This document shows, piece by piece, positions 9,013 through 17,179 of a stretch of DNA of 64,000 nt. The notes beneath the pieces were generated by a model that saw nothing but the letters and a program-made list of their open reading frames with translations, did no database searches and had not been told where the DNA came from. Every line of letters starts with the position of its first letter. Positions within the stretch are counted from its first letter, which is position 1. A program made the position numbers and the translations under genes. This DNA is from Butyrivibrio hungatei (lineage in GTDB: Bacteria > Bacillota > Clostridia > Lachnospirales > Lachnospiraceae), in assembly GCF_900101605.1 (NCBI RefSeq), contig NZ_FMUR01000003.1:124001-188000 (forward strand), given 5' to 3'.

Positions 9013-9963
9013 TCACTCTTCAAGTTGATGTTGAACATATCTCATTATGTTATTTATAACGTCATGGTAAGTTCCGTTCACACTGCATCCCGCCGCTCTT
9101 TGATGGCCACCGCCGCCAAATATCCCGGCGACTTTTGCAACATCTACGGCACCGTTACTTCTAAGGCTCACCTTATATTCCAAAGGCGCAATCTCATATG
9201 CAAATATCGAGCAGTCAACTCCGATAGTAAGCAGCATCTGGCTCACTATCCCGTCAAGATCGCTTGATACCGCACCATAGAACTCCATTGTCTGCTTCGA
9301 AATAACCGAAACGATACATCTGCCGTCAAGAAGCCTTATGCTCTCCAAAAGAGCTCTTCCGAGTATCTGGTTCTGAAGATAAGTCTTTTCATAAAAAACA
9401 TGATCTATAAGACTTCCGAAATCAAAACCGTACGAGATAAGCCTTGCAGCAATCTCCATTGTTTTCGGAGATGTGTTTGAATATTTGAACACACCCGTAT
9501 CTGTAACCATTCCGGTATATATTGTCTTGGCAATCTCAGCATCTATGCGTTCTTTGTCTATAACATCATACACAAGCTCGCATGCAGAGCTGGCCGTAGG
9601 AACAACATAATTTGCATCACCTGTTCCCGAATTACTCACATGATGATCTATGTTTATTGTCTTTTTGGCATTTTCAAAAAACTTCTCGGCTCCGCCTGTG
9701 CGCTCTTTTCCGCAGTCCAGAACAATAAACAGATCATAGTTTTGTACATCCGAAACAAAATCATTATTGATCTTGTCCGAATCCTTGATAAATGTAAGTT
9801 CCTGAGGTATCTTCTCAAGAAAAACATCTGCCTTAATATTTGGATAATTCTTTTTGAGGTAAAGATACATACTCATACATGCCCCAACACAATCTCCGTC
9901 AGGTCTTACATGTCCGCTTATTCCGACCGTACAGACACCGGTCAAATAATCATCAATCCTCAT
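9013..9963 (-). CDS. nrnA: DHH-family NanoRNase / pAp phosphatase
   Basis: A 316-residue DHH/DHHA1 phosphoesterase of the NrnA type, which in Firmicutes degrades short oligoribonucleotides and dephosphorylates pAp. Seen: the metal-binding GHVRPDGDCVGA near residue 25, VLDCG, the DHH motif in NIDHHVSNSG, MVTDTGVF, and the C-terminal DHHA1 signature GGGGHQRAAG. The ATG at 9963 overlaps the last 11 bases of rbfA; an upstream in-frame ATG would extend further into rbfA and adds residues not typical of the family. Its position after rbfA is the usual Clostridia order. Cytoplasmic. Confidence 0.93.
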   Translation of the reverse strand: MRIDDYLTGVCTVGISGHVRPDGDCVGACMSMYLYLKKNYPNIKADVFLEKIPQELTFIKDSDKINNDFVSDVQNYDLFIVLDCGKERTGGAEKFFENAKKTINIDHHVSNSGTGDANYVVPTASSACELVYDVIDKERIDAEIAKTIYTGMVTDTGVFKYSNTSPKTMEIAARLISYGFDFGSLIDHVFYEKTYLQNQILGRALLESIRLLDGRCIVSVISKQTMEFYGAVSSDLDGIVSQMLLTIGVDCSIFAYEIAPLEYKVSLRSNGAVDVAKVAGIFGGGGHQRAAGCSVNGTYHDVINNIMRYVQHQLEE

Positions 9964-10348
9964 CAATATCCTCTCCACGAGCAATCTTTGCTTCATTATC
10001 CTTTGCAGTTACTTCATCAATTTTCTTGGACATATTGATTGCATACTCTATGGAATCATCCATGATAAAGCGAAGTTCGGGGGTATATCTCATATTCAGC
10101 TCTTTTGCAAGTGTGCTTCTGATATATCCCGCCGCACTCTTAAGTCCGGCTTCGGTTCTCTCCCTGTCCTCGTCATTTCCCATTACGGTAACCCAAACCT
10201 TACAAGTCTTAAGGTCCGGAGCGACCTCGACATCCATTACGGATGTCATGGGGCTGATCCTGGGGTCCTTGCTATATCTGATAGCCTCAGATATAACCTT
10301 CATGACCTCGCCGTTTATTCTTTTATTTTTATTGCTGTTCTTTCGCAT
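9953..10348 (-). CDS. rbfA: Ribosome-binding factor A
   Basis: A 131-residue small-subunit maturation factor (KH-like fold). Typical stretches are KRINGEVMKVISEAIRYSKDPRI, VMDVEVAPDLKTCKVWVTVMG and RSTLAKELNMRYTPELRFIMDDSIEYA. The ATG at 10348 has AAAGGG about five bases upstream; a GTG at 10369 in the same frame is less likely. The acidic tail ends inside nrnA (11-bp overlap). It follows infB by 39 bp. Confidence 0.95.
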   Translation of the reverse strand: MRKNSNKNKRINGEVMKVISEAIRYSKDPRISPMTSVMDVEVAPDLKTCKVWVTVMGNDEDRERTEAGLKSAAGYIRSTLAKELNMRYTPELRFIMDDSIEYAINMSKKIDEVTAKDNEAKIARGEDIDED

Positions 10349-10387
10349 CTTATCCCTTTCGATCGTCACAGGAAGTTCTGCTCACGA

Positions 10388-13270
10388 TTATGTTCTGGGC
10401 ACTTCAACCATCTCATATGCTTCTACAAGATCGCCTTCGTGAATCTGATCAAAGCCGTCAAATACAAGACCGCACTCGAAACCTTCTTTAACTTCCTTGA
10501 CATCATCCTTAAATCTCTTGAGAGATGCAAGATCTCCTTCGAAGATCTGCTCGCCTTCTCTTGTAATACGAACCTTGCAGTTCTTCTTGATGATACCGTC
10601 CTTAACAAAGGAACCGGCGATATTTCCGACTTTAGAAGCCTTAAATATCTGTCTTACCTCTGCGTGTCCGGTTACTCTCTCTTCGAAGATAGGAGCAAGC
10701 ATACCCTTCATGGCAAATTCGATTTCTTCGATTGCCTGATAGATAACCTTATAAAGCTTGATCTCTACACCTTCATGCTCTGCCATGCTCTTAGCTGTTG
10801 CATCGGGACGAACGTCAAAACCGATGATGATGGCGCTTGAAGCTGCAGCAAGTGTTACGTCAGACTCATTGATCGCACCTACACCGCCGTGAATAACCTT
10901 AACAACAACTTCCTCATTGGAAAGTTTAAGGAGACTCTGCTTAAGTGCCTCTACGCTACCCTGAACGTCAGCCTTGATGATGATATTGAGTTCCTGAAGT
11001 CTGCCTTCCTCAATCTTTGAATACAGATCGTCAAGTGACATCTTGGCTTTGGTCTCTTCAATAAGATCTTTCTTGTGCTGCTGAAGGTATGTATTTGCAT
11101 ACTGCTTAGCCTGCTTATCTGTCTCATGTCCGAGGAATACTTCTCCCGCATTCGGAACATCTGAAAGACCAAGGATCTCAACAGGCTGTGAAGGAAGTGC
11201 TTCCTTGAGCTTGTTACCCTTATCGTCAACCATTGCTCTAACCTTACCTGAGCTTGCACCGGCTGAAATAAAGTCACCTACATGAAGTGTCCCCTTCTGT
11301 ACAAGTACGTTGGCAACAGGTCCGCGACCCTTATCAAGTCTTGCCTCAAGTACGAGACCTCTTGCTTCTCTGTCGGGATTAGCCTTAAGCTCGAGGATAT
11401 CTGCAGTAAGAATGATTGTCTCAAGAAGTTCCTCGATTCCTTCTCCTGACTTAGCAGAAACAGGTACGAACTCTGTTGTTCCGCCCCAATCTGTAGAGAT
11501 AAGGCCATACTCGGTCATTTCCTGCTTAACCTTATCAATATTTGCATTAGGCTTATCTATCTTATTTACAGCTACGATAATCTCTACTTCAGCTGCCTTT
11601 GCATGGTTAATGGCCTCAACTGTCTGAGGCATTACGCCGTCATCTGCGGCAACTACGAGAACTGCGATATCTGTTGATGTAGCACCTCTCATACGCATTG
11701 CAGTGAAAGCTTCGTGACCGGGAGTATCAAGGAAAGTGATCTTCTGGTCATTGACAGATACGGTATACGCACCGATTCTCTGTGTAATACCGCCTGCCTC
11801 TCTGTCTGTAACGCTTGTCTTACGAATAGCGTCAAGAAGTGAAGTCTTACCGTGATCGACGTGACCCATTACGCAGACAACGGGAGGTCTCTTCTTAAGT
11901 GTCTCTTCCGCATCTTCATCTTCTTTAAGAAGTTCCTCGATGATATCAACGGGAATCTCCTTCTCACAGATAATGTCATATTCGATAGCTATATTCTCAG
12001 CTTCTTCATAAGTAAGCTCTGTATTTACGGTAGAAATCTGACCTGCCATAAAGAGCTTCTTGATGATGACAGAAGGCTGCATCTTCATCTTCTCGGCAAG
12101 TTCCTTGATAGAAACCTTCTCAGGGATAGAGATAACCTTGATCTGCTCTTCGGGTTCCTCAACCTTCTTAACTTCAGGCTTGATGAATCTGCCGACTCTC
12201 TTACTTCTCGGCATCATCTCCTCCTGCTCGTAAGCAAGATCCTTCTTGTTTCTCTTATCCTTTTCCTGGCCGATTCTTCTTCTCTCATCGTCTCTGCGGC
12301 TTGAGTTGTCCTTCTGAGGAGCATCGGCAAATCCGCCTCTTGCGCCCTTATCGAACTTGTTGCCGCCGAATTTATTGTCACCCTTGCCCTGGAACTTACC
12401 ATTCTGGCCGTTTCCGCCGTTGTTGTTATCTCTGCGGAATCCGCCGCCCTGGCCACCGTTTCTGTTCTGGAATGAATTTCTGTCTCCACCCTGGCGAGGC
12501 TGTCTGTTGTCTCTTCTGTCTCCGCCGTTTCCGTTTCTGTTGTCTCTTCTGTCGTTTCCGTTTCTGTTGTCGTTCCTGTTATCGTTTCTATTTTCGTTTC
12601 TGTTGTTATTCTGCTGAGGAGCCTGATTTCTCTCTGCAGATCTGTCGTTATTTCTCTCCTTATTAACGGGAGCCTTTGTCTGCTGCTTGTTCTCTGCAAC
12701 AGTCTCCTTAGACTTAACCTGCTGATTTTCCTGCTTAACAGGTGCTTCCTTCTTGGCAGGAGCATTGTTCTGAACAGGTGACTTTGAAATTACAGATCCG
12801 TTTCCGTAGCTCTCAAGCTGAGAAGGCGCAGTCAAAGGCTTAATGGGATGATAAACATTCTGAGACTGAGCAAAAGTTCCTCTTCTGTTGTTCTGATTGC
12901 CGGAATTTCTGTTGTCGCGTCTCTGATTATTTCCCGCATTATTGTTATTCTGGTTCTGATAGCCGCCCATCTTGGAATTTCCTGCATTTGTAACCATTAT
13001 GATCTTTTTCTTCTTTTTAGGTGCATCACCCTGAGCATTCTGATTGGAAGCTCCCTTTGCAGGCGCTTCTGTCTTAGCAGGCTTAGCTTCCTTAGATGCA
13101 TCATTTGCACTTTTTTTACCAAAATGCTTTCTTGCAATCTCTGCCTCATTGTCATCAATCGAGCTGTTCGAACGCTTCGCCTCTATTCCCTTTTCCTGCA
13201 AAAAGCTAAGCAGCGCTTTTCCTTCGCACCCAAGCTCTGTTGCAAGTTCAGATATCTTAATTTTTGCCAT
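10388..13270 (-). CDS. infB: Translation initiation factor IF-2
   Basis: A 960-residue GTPase that brings initiator tRNA to the ribosome. Order: IF2_N domain ([30 protein letters not shown]) at residues 1-50; a long low-complexity linker to about residue 360; a second IF2_N-like region ([25 protein letters not shown]); then the G domain with [16 protein letters not shown] (about residue 465), DTPGHEAF and NKIDKPNA; then domains II-IV with the C2 tRNA-binding region at the end. The linker is Asn/Arg/Gln/Gly-rich, with NRNDNRN-type runs and RRDNRNGN between about residues 200 and 300. The ATG at 13270 has GGAGG upstream. It belongs to the rimP-nusA-ylxR-ylxQ-infB-rbfA operon. Confidence 0.98.
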   Translation of the reverse strand: MAKIKISELATELGCEGKALLSFLQEKGIEAKRSNSSIDDNEAEIARKHFGKKSANDASKEAKPAKTEAPAKGASNQNAQGDAPKKKKKIIMVTNAGNSKMGGYQNQNNNNAGNNQRRDNRNSGNQNNRRGTFAQSQNVYHPIKPLTAPSQLESYGNGSVISKSPVQNNAPAKKEAPVKQENQQVKSKETVAENKQQTKAPVNKERNNDRSAERNQAPQQNNNRNENRNDNRNDNRNGNDRRDNRNGNGGDRRDNRQPRQGGDRNSFQNRNGGQGGGFRRDNNNGGNGQNGKFQGKGDNKFGGNKFDKGARGGFADAPQKDNSSRRDDERRRIGQEKDKRNKKDLAYEQEEMMPRSKRVGRFIKPEVKKVEEPEEQIKVISIPEKVSIKELAEKMKMQPSVIIKKLFMAGQISTVNTELTYEEAENIAIEYDIICEKEIPVDIIEELLKEDEDAEETLKKRPPVVCVMGHVDHGKTSLLDAIRKTSVTDREAGGITQRIGAYTVSVNDQKITFLDTPGHEAFTAMRMRGATSTDIAVLVVAADDGVMPQTVEAINHAKAAEVEIIVAVNKIDKPNANIDKVKQEMTEYGLISTDWGGTTEFVPVSAKSGEGIEELLETIILTADILELKANPDREARGLVLEARLDKGRGPVANVLVQKGTLHVGDFISAGASSGKVRAMVDDKGNKLKEALPSQPVEILGLSDVPNAGEVFLGHETDKQAKQYANTYLQQHKKDLIEETKAKMSLDDLYSKIEEGRLQELNIIIKADVQGSVEALKQSLLKLSNEEVVVKVIHGGVGAINESDVTLAAASSAIIIGFDVRPDATAKSMAEHEGVEIKLYKVIYQAIEEIEFAMKGMLAPIFEERVTGHAEVRQIFKASKVGNIAGSFVKDGIIKKNCKVRITREGEQIFEGDLASLKRFKDDVKEVKEGFECGLVFDGFDQIHEGDLVEAYEMVEVPRT

Positions 13271-13285
13271 TCACATTTCCTCCAA

Positions 13286-13597
13286 CTAATCTTCTTGTAG
13301 TAAGTTCTTTAAAAGCGATTGCGCCAGCCCTTTGTCAGTGATGACAAGGCTTGTTCGAACTCCTTTACCAACTGCATGCCCGAGGCTCTCCATGTCTCCA
13401 AAAAAAGCAATAGGCACATTATAATAATTACATTTATCTTTGAACTGCTTCTTCGTATTGTCGGAAGCATCTTCACTCACTATCACGGCATACGCTTTGC
13501 CGCTGCGGATCGCATCCAATACCGAAAACTCTCCGCTCTTTAATTTCCCGGCCCTTGTACTTAGGCCAAGCAAAGAATAAATCTTTTTGTTATCCAA
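13286..13597 (-). CDS. ylxQ: L7Ae-like ribosomal protein YlxQ
   Basis: A 103-residue L7Ae/L30e-fold RNA-binding protein. The family features LLGLSTRAGKLKSGEFSVLDAIRSGKAYAVIVSEDASDN and VPIAFFGDMESLGHAVGKG are clear. The start is a TTG at 13597, three bases after the ylxR stop, with GGAGAG just upstream. Members bind kink-turn RNAs; the exact role is not settled. It sits in its standard place between ylxR and infB. Confidence 0.88.
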   Translation of the reverse strand: MDNKKIYSLLGLSTRAGKLKSGEFSVLDAIRSGKAYAVIVSEDASDNTKKQFKDKCNYYNVPIAFFGDMESLGHAVGKGVRTSLVITDKGLAQSLLKNLLQED

Positions 13598-13598
13598 T

Positions 13599-13859
13599 TT
13601 ACTCTCCGAGCTCCTTATTCATCTGCTCAAGTATGTCTCCGGGAATCTGAGCCTTCAAAGATTTCTCAAGTCCCCTGTTTTTAACTGCTTTTTTTAGACA
13701 TTCGGCACTGTTACAAATATATGCGCCTCTTCCGTTCGCTCTGCCCGTGACGTCAAGGCAAATCTCTCCCTCGGGAGTTTTTATCACCCTGATCATTTCC
13801 TTCTTGTCACGCATCTCTCCGCAGCCTACACACTTTCTTGTTGGAATTTTCTTCTGCAT
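13599..13859 (-). CDS. rnpM: YlxR / RnpM, RNase P modulator
   Basis: An 86-residue protein of the YlxR (DUF448) family. KIPTRKCVGCGEMRDKKEMIRVIKTPEGEI and DVTGRANGRGAYICNSAECLKKAVKNR are the family hallmarks, including the CVGC and GRGAY motifs. In Bacillus subtilis YlxR was identified as an RNase P-binding modulator and named RnpM; that role is taken from the family, not shown here. It lies directly after nusA (one base between the genes) and before ylxQ. Confidence 0.93.
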   Translation of the reverse strand: MQKKIPTRKCVGCGEMRDKKEMIRVIKTPEGEICLDVTGRANGRGAYICNSAECLKKAVKNRGLEKSLKAQIPGDILEQMNKELGE

Positions 13860-13860
13860 C

Positions 13861-15120
13861 TTATTCCTCTGCGTCAGTGTCCTCTTCTACTTCAATCTCA
13901 GCATCTTCTGCTTCTTCGAGTTCTTCAGCTTCTTCAAATTCTGTTTCTGCATCAGCATCTTCAGCTTCTACTTCATCGACTTCTTCGATTGCAGCTTCTT
14001 CAAATTCATCCTCTTCGTAATCATCTTCATCATCAAGATAATCTTCCATACGGAATCCGGGAGCATCCTTAGCCTGTGTTTCACTCTTTATATCAATCTT
14101 ATAACCTGTAAGTCTTGCTGCAAGTCTTGCATTCTGACCTTCCTTACCGATTGCAAGTGAAAGCTGATAATCGGGAACAACTACTTTTGCGCTCTTCTCA
14201 TCGGGATCTGCAAATACCGCAACGATCTTTGCAGGTGAAAGAGCATTCTGAATGAGGTTACCGGGGTTCTCATCCCAGTTGATAACATCAATCTTCTCTC
14301 CGTTAAGCTCATCTACGATAAGGTTAACTCTTGCTCCGTTAACACCTACACAAGCACCAACCGCATCAACATTCGGGTTATTTGAGAACACAGCGATCTT
14401 CGTACGGCTTCCTGCTTCTCTTGCAATGCTCTTAATCTCTACTGTTCCGTCCTGAATCTCGGCAACTTCCTGCTCAAAAAGTCTCTTTACAAGATCGGGA
14501 TGAGTTCTTGAAACAAGGATTCTGGGGCCCTTTGAACCATTCTTAACTTCAAGGACATAAAGTCTGATTCTTGATGTAGGCTTATAGAAACCTGACTTAG
14601 CTTCGCTCTCAACCTGCTCATTCTCATTGAGAATGGCATCCGCACGACCAAGATTGATGCTGATATTCTTTCCGACATATCTCTGAATGACACCGGTCAC
14701 AATATCATGCTCTTTCTTGTAGTACTCGTTATATATGGCACCACGCTCTTCCTCACGGATCTTCTGAAGAATAACGTTTTTGGCGTTCTGAGTAGCAATA
14801 CGACCGAACTCTTTGGAATTGAGTGGCACATTGACAATATCATCGACTTTGCTCTTCTTGCTGATCTTCTTGGCATCGTCGAGTGAGATTTCAAGCATGG
14901 GATCCATTACATCGTCAGCAGTCTCAACAACTGTTTTCTCAGCATAGCACTTGAAATCACAGTTCTCTCTGTCAACTTCTACCCTGATGTTCTCAGCCTT
15001 TCCGAAATTATTCTTGCAGGCTGTGACAAGAGAATTCTCAATAGCATCAAACAGAGAATCCTTGCTGATGTTCTTCTCCTTCTCCAAAAGGTCAAGGGCA
15101 TCCATTAATTCTTTACTCAT
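13861..15120 (-). CDS. nusA: Transcription termination/antitermination factor NusA
   Basis: A 419-residue RNA polymerase-associated factor. Order: N-terminal polymerase-binding domain (residues 1-130), S1 domain (IVTGVIQRYVGKNISINLGRADAILNENEQ), KH1 (ILVSRTHPDLVKRLFEQEVAEIQDGTVEIKS) and KH2 (QLSLAIGKEGQNARLAARLTGYKIDI). The last 70 residues are strongly acidic (EDDYEEDEFEEAAIEEVDEVEAED), replacing the acidic repeats found in proteobacterial NusA; the tail probably mimics nucleic acid or docks partners. The ATG at 15120 follows rimP by 26 bp. NusA itself is the natural candidate to act on the hairpin in the operon leader. Confidence 0.98.
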   Translation of the reverse strand: MSKELMDALDLLEKEKNISKDSLFDAIENSLVTACKNNFGKAENIRVEVDRENCDFKCYAEKTVVETADDVMDPMLEISLDDAKKISKKSKVDDIVNVPLNSKEFGRIATQNAKNVILQKIREEERGAIYNEYYKKEHDIVTGVIQRYVGKNISINLGRADAILNENEQVESEAKSGFYKPTSRIRLYVLEVKNGSKGPRILVSRTHPDLVKRLFEQEVAEIQDGTVEIKSIAREAGSRTKIAVFSNNPNVDAVGACVGVNGARVNLIVDELNGEKIDVINWDENPGNLIQNALSPAKIVAVFADPDEKSAKVVVPDYQLSLAIGKEGQNARLAARLTGYKIDIKSETQAKDAPGFRMEDYLDDEDDYEEDEFEEAAIEEVDEVEAEDADAETEFEEAEELEEAEDAEIEVEEDTDAEE

Positions 15121-15146
15121 CGTAGTCTCCTTCTTTTGCGCCCGGA

Positions 15147-15611
15147 TTAAAAATCCAGAGCAAGCTTAATAACTGATATTTCTTTTCTCAAAAAAGTTTC
15201 GTCTTTGTCATTTATAGTTACGGTAACCGAAGTGCTATCGTAGCTCTTAAGTGTACCGGCAAACTCTTTAACTCCGTCAATTGCCTTATAGAGCTTGAGT
15301 TCAACATCCTTACCCAGGCTGTTCTCAAAATGCCTATCCTTCTTAAGCTGCCTTCCCAGTCCCGGACTGCTGACCTCCAATGTATATGCATCTTCAATGA
15401 AATCATCCACATCCAAAGCATCTGATAAAGCGTGATTTACATCAACGCAATCATTTATATTAACGCCTCCGTCCTTGTCAATGTATGCTCTAAGATACCA
15501 CTCACCGGCTTCCTTCACATACTCGACATCATAAATCCTGACACCGCACTTCTCTGCTATCGGAGTAAGCAGCGCCTCTGTTTTCTTTTCAATATCTTCT
15601 TTTCTGGACAT
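15147..15611 (-). CDS. rimP: Ribosome maturation factor RimP
   Basis: A 154-residue 30S maturation factor. The N-terminal alpha/beta domain shows IYDVEYVKEAGEWYLRAYIDKDGGVNINDC and the conserved LEVSSPGLGRQLKKDRHFENSLGKDVELKLY, followed by an Sm-like domain. First gene of the nusA operon, behind the promoter at 15730-15758 and the leader hairpin at 15688-15714. Confidence 0.96.
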   Translation of the reverse strand: MSRKEDIEKKTEALLTPIAEKCGVRIYDVEYVKEAGEWYLRAYIDKDGGVNINDCVDVNHALSDALDVDDFIEDAYTLEVSSPGLGRQLKKDRHFENSLGKDVELKLYKAIDGVKEFAGTLKSYDSTSVTVTINDKDETFLRKEISVIKLALDF

Positions 15612-15687
15612 CTAATCTCCTTAAATTTAGACATTTCATATTTCGCTTCTTAGCCGTCAATGAAATCATGAAAAAATCCGAAACATG

Positions 15688-15714
15688 CAAAAAGTGGACT
15701 CGCGAAAGTCCACT
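15688..15714 (-). terminator. Leader terminator / attenuator of the nusA operon
   Basis: On the minus strand AGTGGACT and AGTCCACT form an 8-bp perfect stem around six bases and are followed by TTTTT. It lies between the promoter (15730-15758) and the rimP start (15611), with the predicted transcription start only about ten bases ahead of the hairpin. The stem is therefore the first thing transcribed and would stop most transcripts unless antiterminated or read through. Confidence 0.75.
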
Positions 15715-15729
15715 CCTAAAATCAACTAC

Positions 15730-15758
15730 ATTATAACTTGCGTCGCGCTGTTTGTAAA
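15730..15758 (-). promoter_or_regulatory. Promoter of rimP-nusA-infB operon
   Basis: -35 TTTACA (15753-15758), 17-bp spacer, perfect -10 TATAAT (15730-15735) on the minus strand. It lies just after the tRNA-Glu terminator. Confidence 0.85.
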
Positions 15759-15771
15759 CAGCTACTTCAAA

Positions 15772-15799
15772 GAAAAAATCAAGTCACAAAGGACTTGAT
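15772..15799 (-). terminator. Terminator of tRNA-Glu
   Basis: Minus-strand stem ATCAAGTC / GACTTGAT (8 bp, six-base loop) followed by a T-run, about 30 bases downstream of the tRNA 3' end. Confidence 0.85.
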
Positions 15800-15830
15800 C
15801 TCGGGTTGGGCTGTTAAAAACAGTCTTGCG

Positions 15831-15902
15831 TACCTCGTAGCGGAATCGAACCGCTGATTCTGCCGTGAGAGGGCAGCGTCTTAACCGCTTGACCAACGAG
15901 GC
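15831..15902 (-). tRNA. tRNA-Glu (anticodon CTC)
   Basis: A cloverleaf can be drawn by eye: acceptor arms GCCTCGT and ACGAGGT with a G1-U72 wobble, D-arm with GGTCAAGCGGTTAAGAC, anticodon stem CTGCC/GGCAG around loop CTCTCAC giving anticodon CTC, and T-arm AGCGGTTCGATTCCGCT. The discriminator is A; CCA is not encoded. It reads GAG codons. It has its own promoter upstream and terminator downstream. Confidence 0.95.
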
Positions 15903-15944
15903 TTAGTAGCTTTGTGTCAGCCGCTGTATCGCGGCGACTTGTTT

Positions 15945-15973
15945 ATATTATCTCATAGTTTGAAATAATGCAA
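15945..15973 (-). promoter_or_regulatory. Promoter of tRNA-Glu
   Basis: -35 TTGCAT (15968-15973), 17-bp spacer, -10 TAATAT (15945-15950) on the minus strand. Directly upstream (15977-16011) is a 35-bp near-palindrome made only of A and T tracts apart from its end bases and one central base, well placed to act as an UP element. A small GC hairpin (GCCGC...GCGGC, 15920-15936) lies in the tRNA leader. Confidence 0.8.
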
Positions 15974-16271
15974 GCACTTTTTTAAATTTTTTTCAAAAAA
16001 TTTTAAAAAAGTAGCCGTCACTGCCCTTTTTGCGCTGTATATATATGGAAAAAGCCGCATGGAAAGCGGTTTTCTCTTGAACACATCATCCTCTATCATG
16101 GTGAAAACGATTGATGCTGTATAACATCACAATCTACAAGAAATCTTAAGATTTTTCGTAGGTATTTCTTAAGATTTATATGATATCCTATCTAAGTCAG
16201 CAGGTTTTTCAACAACCATTCTTTGCTGAATTCATGGCTTATCGCCAAATCTATACAATTGAAAGGTGCAT
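15974..16271. other. Gap between tRNA-Glu and the Rpn gene
   Basis: Holds the A/T-tract palindrome at 15977-16011, a small hairpin with AAAGCCGC/GCGGTTTT arms at about 16051-16073 resembling a plus-strand terminator, and two TCTTAAGATT palindromic sites (one the perfect 14-mer AAATCTTAAGATTT at 16141-16154, the other centred about 23 bp downstream). The paired sites precede the Rpn gene and could be an operator. No open frame of note. Confidence 0.5.
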
Positions 16272-17135
16272 ATGGGAAAGAAAGATATTGCAGAAAAGCA
16301 TTTTGAAGAAATCAATAAAATCTTCGCAGACATTGTAAACGGAACATTATTTGGAGGAAATCAAACCATCAAAGAGGACGAACTAATCGACCTCCCACAT
16401 AAATCACAGTATAAAGCTGATGACGGCAAGTTACACGAACAAGAACGTGATATTGTAAAACGATGGTCAAAAGAAAATGTCATATTTTCCATAATAGGAA
16501 TTGAAAATCAGACCACAATAGATAAAGACATGGTCTTACGCGTGATCGGTTATGACGGAGCATCATACAGAAGCCAGCTTCTGGAAAAAAATCAATCCAA
16601 GCGATATCCGGTTATAACTATTGTGTTATACTATGGAAAAGAGGCATGGAATGCTCCCAGAAATCTCAAAGAAAGATTAGACATTCCAAAATGTCTTGAT
16701 AAATATGTAAGTGATTATCATATCAATGTATTTGATATCTCTCACATGACCAATAACGAAATCAACACTTTGTTTCATAGCGATTTTAAAATACTTGCCA
16801 AATACATGAGTGGGATTACCGACACAGCTGATTATAATGAACAAATCGAGTTTCCTGATCCACTACTAAAAATAATATCTGTCTTAACAGGTAATAACCA
16901 TTTTGAAATATTACGAGAACGCTTTCCAAAAGGAGGTACTACAATGAATTACTTACTTGATGATGCAATAAACAAAGGTCTGCTTGAAGGAAAAAATGAA
17001 GCCAACCGTCAAACAGCAATCAATCTTATAAAAAACGGAGTTTCTTTAGATACAATCATTGCTTCAATTCCGGATCTTCCAAAAGATGAAATTCAAAAGA
17101 TTTTTGATAGCATCACCCAAAATGAAGCCAAATAA
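16272..17135 (+). CDS. Rpn family recombination-promoting nuclease / PD-(D/E)XK protein
   Basis: A 287-residue protein of the Rpn/YhgA-like group, once annotated as putative transposases, whose studied members are DNA endonucleases. The N-terminal half has the PD-(D/E)XK-like core: FADIVNGTLFGGNQTIKEDELIDL, then VIFSIIGIENQTTIDKDMVLRVIGYDGASY and RYPVITIVLYYGKEAWNAPRNLKERL, where the acidic residue plus IGIENQ is the usual catalytic strand. The C-terminal half is helical (EANRQTAINLIKNGVSLDTIIASI), the coiled tail common in the family. The ATG at 16272 has AAAGG six bases upstream; a GTG at 16266 is also in frame. It is alone on the plus strand among minus-strand housekeeping genes, ended by a strong terminator, which fits a recent arrival. 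Confidence 0.8.
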   Translation: MGKKDIAEKHFEEINKIFADIVNGTLFGGNQTIKEDELIDLPHKSQYKADDGKLHEQERDIVKRWSKENVIFSIIGIENQTTIDKDMVLRVIGYDGASYRSQLLEKNQSKRYPVITIVLYYGKEAWNAPRNLKERLDIPKCLDKYVSDYHINVFDISHMTNNEINTLFHSDFKILAKYMSGITDTADYNEQIEFPDPLLKIISVLTGNNHFEILRERFPKGGTTMNYLLDDAINKGLLEGKNEANRQTAINLIKNGVSLDTIIASIPDLPKDEIQKIFDSITQNEAK

Positions 17136-17138
17136 TTT

Positions 17139-17175
17139 CAGGCACCATCCCTGAATTGTGGATGGTGCCTGTTTT
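17139..17175 (+). terminator. Intrinsic terminator after the Rpn gene
   Basis: CAGGCACCATCC and GGATGGTGCCTG form a perfect 12-bp stem (17139-17150 / 17160-17171) around nine bases, followed by TTTTC on the plus strand. The convergent lipoprotein gene ends at 17180 and may share the stem. Confidence 0.88.
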
Positions 17176-17179
17176 CTGC

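Noticed and set aside
12214-12765. Arg/Thr-rich minus-strand frame inside infB
   Set aside because: Frame-shifted shadow of the low-complexity linker of IF-2, with no start signals.
15831-16271. Integration of a mobile element at the tRNA-Glu gene
   Set aside because: The Rpn gene lies on the 5' side of the tRNA, no integrase is present and no duplicated tRNA 3' end was seen.
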